Source of the DNA: Dirofilaria immitis | Lineage: Eukaryota; Nematoda; Chromadorea; Rhabditida; Onchocercidae | DNA: 64,000 bases | Direction: 5' to 3' | Assembly: GCA_024305405.1 (NCBI GenBank) | Contig: JAKNDB010000088.1 | Location: forward strand, 1,878,001 to 1,942,000 | Shown here: positions 24,201 through 38,268 of the stretch, piece by piece | Numbering within the stretch: the stretch's first letter is position 1 | How the letters are laid out: each line of letters opens with the position of its first letter | Made by a program: the position numbers and the translations under genes | The notes under the pieces: generated by a model | Databases searched by the model: none | What the model saw: only the letters and a program-made list of their open reading frames with translations | Told to the model about the DNA's origin: nothing

Positions 24201-27200
24201 TGGCGGACAGTATTTGCGCGTTGGGAAATGTATCACACCGCCAGATGCCTTAACCTACATTGTTCCCACATCTGCCGTAAATCTACCGACAGCTGCAGCT
24301 GTTGCTGCTGCTGAAGTTACTGCAAAAATTCAAGCTGAAGAAATGACGGCTAAGAAATCACCTGTTCATGCTGCCACTACGCCACCAGTAAGTTGGGATA
24401 TAACAGTAATATTTCTCTCTAGATTCATTTCTGTAGTCTAGAATTTTCCCTATATTTTAATACAGAACGAAATCTGTTGAGATGTGATCCATATATCTCA
24501 ACTCTGGACTTATTTGAACTACGAAAGATGCATCTCCATCGAGAACCAGCATTTCTCTCGAACTCCCAAAATGATGAATAGTAGCCTAACATGAAAGATG
24601 ATGTATACATATATTTATTTATGTATATGTGCGGATGGAAATCCATTAAATTAATTGTTTTTACAGACAGGAGGTATTGTTCGACAGGATTCACCTCAAC
24701 CGTACAGTATGCAAGCAACGCCACCGGTAGGTATTGCAACAGTTCCGCCTGTGGGTATAGCAACTGTTCCACTGATTGGCCTTTCAACAGTATCACCAGT
24801 AACAGCAGGAAAACCGTATTCTCCAACGATTGTTTCCCCAACACCTGTGCCGTCTGCAGTTGTTGCTCCTACTCAGGTAGCTATTCTTTAATATGAATAA
24901 GGTTACTGATTTATTTATGGTATTACCGAATATGATTCATTTTTGATAGTTACTTATGAACTGTTTCAAGTATCCCATTATAATTTTTTGAGCTTCAGAT
25001 TTTTGAAATTCGTGAAATTCTTTGCTGTGTAGCTGATTTTTACTTTTTCTTTTGTAGATTTCAACGCCACCTCCACCTGTTGCAACACCGCCACTTCCAC
25101 CAGGACCTCCTCCAGGTAGCCGTCGAGGATTTGGTGGTTTTGCTGTGCAGACACCACCAGTACAAGTTGTCAGTATTCCGCCACCACAAGTAATAACGTC
25201 CATACCTGCCCCTACTAGCACAATTCCAGTACCACCACCCCGGTAAATACTGATTTCAAAAAAAAGAATCAATGTATTGTAATAGAAAATTTATTATTGT
25301 TTTGGTAGTTTATAAATATTTATCAGACAAAGAAAAGAAAATTAGCATTTTGATTACGTCTTTTGCCCGATCAACACTAATAAAGCGCAGCGTGAATCAA
25401 AAATGCAACAAAAGTAAAATCATAATCTTGAAATTAATGTTTTCCAAATGTAATAAAATCCACAGGTTTCTTCAATACCGCCGCCCCTGCAACATTGTCA
25501 TCTACACAATCGCTAATATCGAGGATAAACATTGGCGCCCCCACAAATTCTACCACTGAGCCTGCTACATTTGCTCCACTTCCCTCTAACATTGCCCCTG
25601 TGGATCGTAAAACGTTAGTTTTCAGAATCACTTAAAATATAAATCTTTAAAATAATTTAACAAAAAGCGAATAGAATAAATTACTGCGTTTTCCAGGCGA
25701 AGTTAAAATGAACACTTTATCAAAGCGAACTTTGATCAAAACAGGATTGTGTAACTTAATAAAAAATATAAACACAATGAAAAATATTTTCTTTTGCCTT
25801 TTAATATTTGTAAGAAAACGGTGAGAGGCAGTAAATGATAAATTTAAATGGAAAACAATATAAATTTAGTGCAACTACCGTTGATGGCGTAGCGGATCAG
25901 CTTGCGATTGGTCAAGCATCAACGAGTGATTCCGGTAACATGGCTTTGGTTATTGCTGATAGTTCCATACCTGGTCGACGCGATTTGCAAAGGCGAGTGG
26001 GAGTACCAAAGATAAGGGATCAAAATCAGATGATAAATCACATAAAAAGAAGAAAAAGAAGCCAATATCAACGGCGCCAAAAGGACCGCAGGTTCGTTCA
26101 TTTTGCTGATCGTAAATCTCACCACATTTAATTAATTTTACCTTGTATAGATTGTTTGTATTTGCTTCAATGTACAGTTTATGAAATAGATCCTTCCGAT
26201 TATGAATTAATTAAATATGAACAAGCCCTCATTTTCATATTTTAATATGAATATATATGCTTTCCATTTTTGTGCATGTTTTTTTTTTGATATATTTTTT
26301 AGTTCATAATTTATATTATTGCAGCTCAATACTCCTCAAGCACTGGAAGCAGCAAATCGAGCTGGTGAACTCAATGATCAGATGGCTGCGCAGAATGCAA
26401 ATTCAGACGATGTATCGTTGGCTGCTCAAGAAGGCCTAGAAATTAGAGGTTTGATGAGTTTTGGTCTTATACGAGTCTAATTATTTTATGTTCTTATAAA
26501 GAATCTATGGACTTATTCGCATTTTTAGAAAAACTTTATATTATATTTACAATATTTTGACTTGGTTTGTTACTTCGAAAAATTGTGTATTGCAATTTAA
26601 TTACTATTTACTATTACTATTTAATTATTATTTATTTAAATTAGTTTGTTGATCTTCTGGGAAGAATTTTACATCACTTAAGGGAACGATGCAAGGCATT
26701 TGTTAATGCACAAACTTATGCGGACAAATCGATCAACGGTAATAGTACTAAAGAATATGGTGACAATAGAAGAATGCGATGATGAACTGGAAGGTGAAAT
26801 TCGTGATGAATGTAATAAGTATGGCAAAGTACAGGAGGTAAGCAGTACAGTAAATTAAATAACTGGTTGCGTAGAACTAAATAGTTGTTCTAAAGAGTTT
26901 ATTTTTTTGTTTATGAAGTTGATTGGAATGTTTTTTCAACAGCAACTGTTAATACATGATAGAGATGTAGGCATGATTTCAATGTTATTAATATTTGACG
27001 AAGATAAGCATGATAAATTTCTGTCTTTCAGTATATTCTGATGAAGAAGGACAGTATATTTTGATGTCATTTCCGATACTAAGATTTGTTTTCTGTTGCT
27101 TAAGACGAGCATGATATCTCTTTAAAAAAAATTTTTCAGTGTTGCATGGAACCTAATCAACAATGATGATGTTATTTTTAGGTGATAATAGCTCAAGATC

Positions 27201-27358
27201 CAACAAGTGGTAGTGTAAAAATATTTGTACGATTTGATAATCCGCAGGAAGCGGATACAGCACGGCAAGCGCTAGACAAACGATATTTTGCTGGTCGTGA
27301 AATTTCGGCTCAGAATTATGATCAAATATTATTCGATCATAATGATTATTCAGGATAA
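21221..27358 (+). CDS. rnp-6: Poly(U)-binding splicing factor PUF60 (RNP-6 type)
   Basis: Nuclear splicing factor for 3' splice-site recognition. ATG at 21401 ([20 protein letters not shown]); an optional upstream exon with ATG at 21221 joins in phase. Exons: 21401-21464, 21562-21665, 21975-22138, 22478-22635, 22990-23090, 23307-23383, 23674-23802, 24126-24387, 24667-24876, 25058-25242, 25466-25606, 25870-26091, 26325-26448, 26683-26837, 27182-27358. Order: [10 protein letters not shown] helix, RRM1 ([20 protein letters not shown]), RRM2 ([28 protein letters not shown]), [20 protein letters not shown], a long Pro/Thr-rich linker, a lysine tract (KKKKKK), HLLMHKLMR, and a C-terminal UHM with RYFAGR at the ligand-binding loop. 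Single-base frame breaks lie near 22030, 22570-22574, 23007-23011 and 25991. The frame of exon 25466-25606 is unresolved. Corrected length is about 760, longer than human (about 560) because of the linker. Confidence 0.9.
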
Positions 27359-29088
<1,730 letters not shown>

Positions 29089-29102
29089 GAATTGTTTGAG
29101 CT

Positions 29103-30490
29103 ATGGCAACCGCGGTTCGAGGATGTGCATTTTGCAGTATTGTACATGGTCAACGTGATAAACATTTGAAAACATCCGATAATGTTAGTCGTCAGTCGTT
29201 AGAATTTTCATATTATAAGCAGACGCTGAAATAATTCTTTATGAAATTTATTACTGTAATTGATAAGCTGCTTAATATATCAAAACAGTAAAACATTTCA
29301 CCTACCTGATAATAACTGATATACATTTTCTTTATAAAATATATAAGTGGTCTTCTAAAAACAATACAAACTTTACTAAAATACAATTTAATATAGGGAT
29401 AAAATTTTGTTGAAAAATATAAATTTAAAACAAAATTATGAGAAACTTGCTGCCGACACTTTAATCAGTGAATGAAAAGAAGAAACCGGGGAATTGAAGT
29501 AGTGCAATATTTATACTATAAAATATATAAATCTAAATGAGTTAATTTCGAATTGTTTATCCCTGATAAAAACACTGTTTACATTAAGATAAAACATTTA
29601 AGGCAGTGGTAATTCAAGATAGATCACCGCATGCACCACATCATTATCTAATACTCAGCAAATTGCATATCAATGAAGCAAATGATTTGACGGTTGTTGA
29701 TCTTCCCTCGGTGAGATATTTCTATATTTGATTTTTCCTTTTGCCAGTATAATTTAGGTTCATAAATAACATATTTTATTCAGTCGGATTAGTTCTTCTG
29801 TTTATTAGCCAACGAAATATTCATTTATAATAATTTTTATAAAAAAATCCATCCAAGGTTAATATGGGTTTATACTTTAGTATTTCATGTTAATTTTTGT
29901 TGGAAATAGAACCAATCTGAAATTTAGAAATTGTACTATTATTTCAGATTGACTATCATTTCAGATTGATAATATCCTAATAAAATAAAATCTACTATTA
30001 CCATACTTCAGTGAAAGAAATGGATCGTCTTGGACGAGACTATTTATGTGAAACGTTAAAGGAAAAAGGCGAAGCTGATACTGTGGAAGATTTACTTCGA
30101 ATGGGCTTTCATTGGTCACTATTTATTTCTGTGCGCCATTTGCATATGCATCTGTTATATCCAACGCGAGAGGTATCTTATTCATATATATATATGGAAA
30201 CAATATGCATATTCGCTTAAATACTTTCAATATGCATGTCTTCACAAAGGAACCAGTTAAATCATTTCAAATTATTTTGGAGCGCCTGAAAATTCACTGT
30301 TTGCAGATGAATTTTTATATCGGGCAATCATATTTCGACCAGGACGATTTTTCCGCACACCGAAAAATATTATCGATAGTTTGGAAAAGAAAAAAATACT
30401 GATGATCGAATGAATTCAAACAAAGTGAAGAGTAGTCCTACTGAAATGGATCCAAATAATTCACCGGTGAAAGACGTGCCAGATACTTGA
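29103..30490 (+). CDS. HINT3: Histidine-triad (HIT) hydrolase, HINT3 type
   Basis: Purine nucleoside phosphoramidase/acyl-AMP hydrolase family. Exons 29103-29183, 29603-29710, 30012-30172, 30307-30490, behind an ATTTCAG acceptor ending at 29088. Motifs: CAFCSIVHGQRD near the N-terminus, APHHYLILSKLHI, then MGFHWSLFISVRHLHMHLLYP with the H-x-H-x-H histidine triad, and FLYRAIIFRPGRFF, matching the conserved tail of HINT3 rather than HINT1. About 180 residues, as expected. Two joins are off by one base: exon 2 to exon 3 (a lost C in CTTCCCTCG, about 29702-29710, would repair it), and exon 4, where the T run 30312-30316 needs one more T. A further A-run (30391-30397) decides whether it ends at about LEKKK or continues as an acidic tail to 30490. 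Confidence 0.85.
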
Positions 30491-31917
30491 TTTTTATCTT
30501 CCAGTCTGATATGATCTAATCGAAAATTTCCAGCTAATGACTTAAGGATAATAATTTTTAAATAATGATTCAAAACAGTACAATTTCTTTAACAAATTCT
30601 TTAACAATGGTTAGCTGCTCATTCAGATCACCTTTCCCTTATCCTATTTTTGATGTCTTTACATTGTTATAAATAAAAAAGTGTCATATTTTACCATTGA
30701 ACTGTATGATATCAGTGTTAATGATATATATAATTTTGTAAATATATCCTTCATATTATATATATATATATAGTATATAGTTATGTTATGTTAAACAGAA
30801 ATAATGATCTGAATGTCACTTTAATTTTCGGACTCTACTTTTTAACTTACTTTCTTTAACTTTGTAAAATATTCACAGTTTTGCACTAAATTGGTTTTTA
30901 TGATTTCAGTAATGAATAGTGTTCAGAGACACTAACACATATTATAGTGTCCCTTTTTTCGACCCTTTCAACTTACTGCCTTTTGACGAAGTAATATATA
31001 ATCTACCAGGCTTATAATGGTAAGGGAAATTTTTTCCTTTTCTTAACTATCAGTTACCGAATAATACTTATACGTGAAACTTTGTAAATACTTCGCGTTG
31101 CATAATGTTTATTTCGGCTTAAATACTAATGTCTTCTATATCTCAAATTTTTTGATCATAAATCATTAAATTGTATATTGAAGCATATCTCTGCTTGCAT
31201 TTAATTTTTCTTATTCAAATTCCATTCTTTGTTATTCATTGCCTCCTTTACTGTGATTCAAAACTTTTGCAGTAGTAAAGAAAAATTATATCTTCAACGA
31301 AAAAAATATGAATTATGCATTGAAATATTCAATTCATGTCAATCCTATCATCAATTATTCATTCTGTAAAAGTTTTGTAATTTGACCAATTAAAATTGGT
31401 GTAAATTTAATCAAATCATTTCTTCCTATTTCTCTGCATTGTCAAAATTTTCATAATAGTTTTTGCAATATCAAATTTCGGATGATTTATACTCTTTTTT
31501 TTGAATGATACGAATCGATATAAGAATCGAGAATACGAATAAGATAAGATATAAGATAAAATGTGAAACTATTATGAAAATTTTAGCTATTCAGGTTTGA
31601 TATTGCCTTTATACCATAAGTTCCTCTTTTTTGAAATTATAGCTTTTTTAAAGCTTTCTAACTGGGATTTACCTAACCTTTGTGAAAATCAATAATTTTT
31701 TTATGGTATTGAAAGAAATCAAGTTTTTGTTAGATAAATTTGTTAAAAAATCTCGATATATTTTTCTCGATATATACATATATATATAAATTTTCACGAT
31801 AAGAGAAATCATTGATGATCTCTTTATTGTGCTTTAATATGCATATTTTTAAATCGTATAAAATTATTTTACTTAGTTTTTTCAAAAAACGAAATATTTT
31901 TATACTTAATCATCAAT
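30491..31917. other. Convergent intergenic region
   Basis: Lies between HINT3 (plus) and the double-BTB gene (minus). Holds 3' UTRs, a (TA)n stretch near 30760-30780, a small hairpin (GACACTA...TAGTGTC) near 30930, and an inverted repeat (separate entry). No gene seen. Confidence 0.6.
31444..31584. repeat. Inverted repeat with perfect 19-bp arms
   Basis: AAAATTTTCATAATAGTTT (31444-31462) and its exact reverse complement (31566-31584) flank about 100 bp. Just outside the repeat order, GCAATATCAAA and TTTGATATTGC are also complementary. It could be a small MITE-like relic or a hairpin in the 3' flank. Confidence 0.7.
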
Positions 31918-34900
31918 TTAATTTGCTTCTTCCGAACTACCAAAAGCTGCTTGAGAATTAACCTCCTACAATAAGAATTATAAATAGTAATCATATAGTT
32001 AGATTGGCCTAAAATTCAAGTGATAATTGATTCTTGTAATTCTATTCTTTGCATATATTTTATACTTATATATATTTAATAATCAATCACTTGAATTCTA
32101 ACATGAAATTGTTTCAGTAAAATATCTAATTAATAAATAATCACAACTAACCATAAATGTCGATAATTTTTTATCTTGTTCAATTGCTGTATTTCCATCA
32201 ATACTTTCTGTTGTTAACAATCGACTTAAACGTTTCGTTGGATTCATTCTATAAAATTTTAGTTCAATTATTGAGCTTAGAGTTAAATTTAAATTTCATC
32301 TGTGTTGAGCTAAGAGTTTGTCAGCTTTCTCTTTTTTTTTTTTTTTTTTTTACATCAATTTAATCATTTATCTGTAGATACAACAATTGCTAAGAAAATT
32401 TTTTAATCATTTTAATATCATTTAATTTAATCTTAATCTAAATATGCTTAATTTAAAGGAAAAAAAACGGAAAATTGGAATACCCTCCTGCAGCCCATCC
32501 GGAACAAAATCTGTCCAAAATTTGACTTTTCATTCGTTCATTCAATTTCTTGAAATTTGCATGATTGATCATTGGAAGTGCGAAATGTCGACAACTGTGT
32601 TATTAATATATTTCATCAAAATAATTAAATAAACTTTATATTCAAATTTTCAAAATTTATTTTGTCACAAAAATTTATGCAATTTTTTTTACGCTACCAT
32701 TTTACATGGATAATTTTAAGATAATTTTATTACCTACAATATTGATTATGAAGAATTTGTACTTCTATTCAATATTGATAATATCAACAAGATAAAAATT
32801 TGTTTTTATCAATTATTAAATAATGAAAATTTACTACTCTGTATAAGAATCATCATTTATGCGATATTATTATGCATGATTTTGATTATATGATAATAAA
32901 TGAAAAGGTTTCTTTGATACTTCATAAAGCGATCAATGAAGATAATGAAATCATTAAGATATTTTATAGTTTCATAATAATTTAATAATTGATTAAAATT
33001 TTACCTATTTTCTATTCGATGTAAATTTCGATATAGAAGATTTTCTAAGTTATATTTTTCTGCTAATTCAAAGTATTCTATGAATCTTTCTGGTGATGTT
33101 GGTGGTTCTTGAATTAAATACTGCAAACAAAAATAATAAACAAACGAAGAATTTAATTTATAAAAATTGATATTCAGTATAGTGATATTAATCTTGATAT
33201 TTAATACAATTATAATTAGGAATAACATTAACATTATATTGCTTATTTCTTATTTTCCATATCTTTCCATATCTGCCATATGATACTTTATGTCAATTTT
33301 AGTGCTGTTGTTGAACTACACAGAGTTTTGCGATAAGTTCATTATCATTAAAAAACAAGTCTTTATAACTAAAAAGTTACAATTATTTCAATAAAGTTAT
33401 CATTGCTTCTACCCAAATAAAAGTTTTTTCTTTTTAAGCATTTCCGTTTATAAACTTCAACTTTTCACTTCATTTCAATCATCGGTTTAATGAAATTTTT
33501 GATTTTTGATTAATCATTTTGATAAAAATTTTTTTTCTGATTCAATATTTACAAATATTTTATTGAATCATAGAATTTTAATTCTAATTAGATTAATTGA
33601 ATATAATAAACTAACATTTTCAATTGAATTCATAGCATTCTTCATCTGATAGTTATTACAAAAAACAAGTAATGGTCGTAGTAATATACTTTCGATAGGT
33701 TTATTTTGTGGATAAATATGTTGCAGAAGAGCCTGCAAAATGTTCAATTTAAAACTTCAGAATCCCTGATTCATGAATTTTTAATGATTATTAAACTTCT
33801 ACAGCAAACATTTCCCAATTATATATCGATTAATAATATCTATGTAATTTAGAATTTAGAAGTTAAGATTTATTAATTTTTTCTAAAGGCTAAATCATTA
33901 ATTTCTCAATTTTTATTTTCCTTTTTTTCTTGATTTTTTAATCTTTGTTTTTATTATTGTTAAATTTACCTCAATAACATACAACGGTGTCTTATTTATT
34001 TTCGCACATTCTTCGGCTAATTCATAATTTACCTGTATTATTATCTCACCTGAAAAATTTCATAATAAACAATTTTAAAAAAAAACTTATAAGATTAAAT
34101 TAAATATAATTAAAGATGTTAAAATTATTAAAATATGACCTTTGCTTCGAATATTATTTGTAAATAATCTTTAATTAAACATTGTGCTATCATACAAATT
34201 AATTTTTTTTTAAACATACCTCGATTACTTCGACCAAACATTGTATCATTGTTTACTTTCATAATACCTTTGTTTACATAAAGTTTTGTTCCAGTAACTA
34301 TTAACACAACGATATCATTATTACTCATATTTTTAGGTGGATTACGAAAATTAATCTCTTTGAAGAATTGTTCTCGTATTGGTGCTCCCAACGGTAATGA
34401 TTTAGCCTAGGTAAATAAATTTTATTTAATTTTATGTAAATTATTTTATTGATAATATTTATAATATGCTAATATGCTAATAGAACATATTTTGCTTTCT
34501 TCTGTTTTCACTTTTACATTATCTCCCTTATCACTGATACTCTTAATTAATTGAAATTGCAAATAAAAATAATGTGTTGATAAATATCTCCTAACACTTT
34601 TTTTTTCACTATAAATTATCAAATTCTGCTCCATCATACTAAGTCATCAAATTAAAATGAATTGAAATTAAAATAAGTCGGAATCGAAAGAAATCAAATT
34701 GTCAAATTAAAATGAATTGTAATGAATTAAAATTAATATAAATTAAATCGAAAGAAATCAAATTGTCAAATTAAAACAAATTGAAATTAAAATGAATTAA
34801 AATTAAAGAAAATCAAATTATCGAATTAAAACAAATTGAAATTAAAATCAAGAGGAATCGAATAATCGAATCAAAATGAATCGAAATTGAAATAAATTAA

Positions 34901-37900
34901 ATGAAATTAAGAATTTTTTTCGTCATAATAAATTTACTAACTTTGGCAACAGCTGGTAGAATGATATGATTATATATGGCATTACCATATTCTAATTCAG
35001 GATTTAATCCATTACGAATAATATCAGTCCAGTATCCGTCTTGTTCAGCCCTATAAACTAACTCTTCGATAGCATTTGATAATTCAAGTTTAATTGATTC
35101 TGTTATCTTTTGCTCCATATACATCTGTAAATTTTAATATCTTTCTCATTTCATATAAATAGTAAAAATGTTATAATATAAATTATTTATTTGCTATCAT
35201 TCGAAATGATAAGAAAAATAAGAAAAACAAAAGCCAAAACTTGAAATATACATTTTTTTCAGAATATAAAATTGAAATTTTGCATTTTAAATTTAAATTT
35301 GAATATTCAAAAAATTATTTAGGTTTTTATTTTATTTGAATTCAAATTTGAATTAAGCCAAATTTTCAAATAATAAAATTGACCGATTCATAGTTTACAA
35401 CGTATGATGTAATTCGATCAATGATACCATCCGCTCGAAAACCAACTGCTGCTCGAGTTAAACCTTTTAAATTAGCCCATATTGGTCGTTTGGTTGGATA
35501 AATCTGAAATTATCTCATCTAAATAATAATTATAATTATCACGTGAAATTACGTGAAGTGTCTCTTTTGTTTTTGTTAATCATTACGTAAGCATTAATTT
35601 TCCCATACAAACATTGAGCATAAATTTAGCGATTTTAAATTTGAATTTTCATTTTAAACAAATGAAAGTAATTTTAAGCGATTTCGTTATTAATTGCGAA
35701 TAAAAGTTGAATTTCAAAATTGAAATTAAACCTGATATAAAAGTTCTTTAAAATCATTTGCATCGCTATCACCCATGTCAACTGTATCACCTTCTTCCGC
35801 AAACTTCAACTTTTCAGCTATAATTCTATGATACGTTTAAATTAATGAATATATATATATACTTTATATGATATATATATCATATAAAAATATAACTCTT
35901 GTCATATGAGTACTTTTCTTTTTCTTTAAACTTGAAAACTTTTTAATTTGAAAAATTCTAGAAAAATTTATAACCAAATATTAATTCAAAATTGAACTAA
36001 TTCAATCAAAGCGTTTATTAATAAATATGTAATATTTATTAAACGGGATAGAATAGAACAGAATAAATTAAAAAGGTATAGAATAGAATATAAATAAACA
36101 GAATAATGAAAAAAATAATTCGTTGGAAAAAAATAAAACAATTATATTTATTTGAATAGCTATTCTTTTAATGAAATAAATATGCTCAATTAGAATCATC
36201 CATCAAAGTATTTATCAGCAAATATACTATATACTCTTAATCAAATTCTGAATTAAAGCTACAAAATGGTTTCTAAGGTGTATTTTAAGTAATAATTATT
36301 TTAGGTTAGAATAATTGTTAACCTGAAATGAGCTATTATTGAATTAAAATTCATACCCATATAATTAGAATGCAAACTAAGCAATGCTTTGTATACTTGT
36401 AAAGTTCCATTTTTAAATTTTAGTGTAATATCGCCATATTCGAATTTTGGCAAGAAATTATGAAGCTGTAAAATATCATCGATATTCGCCTTCTTTTTAT
36501 GTTAGATGGTAAAAAAAAAAATTTTAATTAAACTTAATTAGCAAAGAAAAACTTTAATTATCAATAATTAAAACCTTACGTAATTAAGATCAATATAATA
36601 TATTCTAGAAAGATCAAACATAAATTATATCTATGCAAAAATTTATTTCTCTTAAACTAAATTTAATGCAAAAAATAATCTGGTAATTAAAAGCTTAAAT
36701 ATTAAAATTAACTATAATCCAATAATTGAAAACTAATTATTGCTCATTTAATTAAAGCCAATGTAAGATTATTGGTGAAGAATCATGACATAATTCATCA
36801 TTTCCATTCAAAAATTCATTTCTGTTAACTAAATTTAATCCAAAAATTAATTCGATAATCGAAAACTTGAATTGGTGAAAAAGCTTAAAAACTTAAACAA
36901 TTATCTAATTCATTAATTCTTATATGACAATATTTGTTAAGAAGATCGATCGTAAATTATTTGCATTCAAAAATTTAATTCTATTATAAGAACTGATTTG
37001 AATAAAAATAAAAAAAATTTTCTGATAATCTCTTTACTTTTTATTATCATTTATTATTTATCTTTTTAAAAATGCTGCTGCATATAAATAATTAAATTTA
37101 TAAACAAAATTAATTAAACATACCATTTCGACAAATTTTATTTCAATACGTATTCGTTGAATACTTCGATCAGCAATTCGAATAACAATTGGTGGATGTC
37201 GTGTACCAAGTTCAAATAAATCAGCATCTACTACACGATCCGTATCCGATTCATTTGTTCCAACACGAAAACGCATTTGCATAATATATTTCCATTCTAA
37301 GTTTGGAAATTTTGCTTCACCTGTTATATTTACACTTGATATTTCATCCTAAAATTTACTATATCAATTTGTTATCATATAAATAATTATGCTATCGAAG
37401 TGGAAATTATCTTTCACAAGATTTTCAAAATTTTCAATAAACTTAAATAATTTAAATTGAATTATTTGAAAGTTTAGCGAACGAAAAAATACTCAGTAAT
37501 GCTAACAATTATATGAAATTATCAAGAATTAAAATTATCATATCAACTTGATATGATATGAGTAATTATATTATCAAAGCATAAATTATCTTTCATGAGA
37601 TGTTCAAAATTTCTTAGTGAACTAAATCCATTTTAATTAACTTGAAGTGAATTATTTTAAAAAATTTAATAAATACTTAATAATGCTACCAATTATATAC
37701 AGCTTAAAATATTTTATAGCAAAATATTGTTATTAAAAAAAAAAATTGAATAAAATAGTATACCTGTCGAATTTGCCTAGATATAATAATATAAATTACA
37801 GGTAAATGAAATCGAAGAGCACCATTAGCAGCAAATTCACCGGGAAGAATACCGCTACCAGCTACCGATACTGAGAACATAATTCTATAGTCGATAGCTG

Positions 37901-38268
37901 GTAAAGGTATGAAATCAATAAATTCTTCCATACATGTTACTGCTGACTAGAAATTAAGAAAAATTTTACTAATCGATAACAGATATAATAAGTGTAAAAA
38001 CAAGTCACTATTAATTAAAAATTTAAATAATTAATATAGAATTAAGAAAAATAATAATGATTATGGTTGTCCAAAATACACAAGAAACTTTTATTTCCCA
38101 ATTAGATATATAAATTTCGATATTAATTCTTTAATAGTATGATATTCAAATGGTAATAATAAAATGAAAGAAATTTTTGCACACCAGTGCTTCTAATAAT
38201 GACTGATCAGAATCATTTGAATCCATATAGCAATCTTCCACAACCACTTCTTCTGCATGCAGTTGCAT
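31918..38268 (-). CDS. Protein with two BTB/POZ domains
   Basis: Thirteen minus-strand exons join without a frame break into 544 residues: 38268-38185, 37946-37764, 37348-37124, 36465-36357, 35817-35732, 35503-35384, 35124-34942, 34406-34220, 34049-33970, 33732-33616, 33120-33005, 32248-32152, 31965-31918. Residues 29-164 are a beta-rich region I cannot name (IMFSVSVAGSGILPGEFAAN, then LEWKYIMQMRFRVG), perhaps MATH-like. BTB1 starts near 170 (EYGDITLKFKNGTLQVYKAL, then DANDFKELLYQIYPT). BTB2 starts near 353 (NNDIVVLIVTGTKLYVNKGI, then LLQHIYPQNKPI) and is followed by ERFIEYFELAEKYNLENLL, a typical post-BTB helix. BTB proteins often act as adaptors for Cullin-3 ubiquitin ligases, but no Kelch or zinc-finger domain shows here. 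The partner is unknown. Confidence 0.82.
32014..32097. repeat. Inverted repeat in the last BTB-gene intron
   Basis: ATTCAAGTGATAATTGATT (32014-32032) pairs with AATCAATCACTTGAAT (about 32081-32096) apart from a three-base bulge, with a loop of about 50 AT-rich bases. Confidence 0.55.
34640..34915. repeat. Degenerate AT-rich tandem repeat in a BTB-gene intron
   Basis: Repeated pieces of the type AAATCAAATTGTCAAATTAA, then AA(T/C)(G/A)AATTGAAATTAAAAT, spaced about 60-65 bases. The reading is (A/T)-rich with no coding content. Confidence 0.65.

Noticed and set aside
24425..25272. Minus-strand open frames with Gly-rich stretches
   Set aside because: Antisense of the Pro-rich PUF60 exons.
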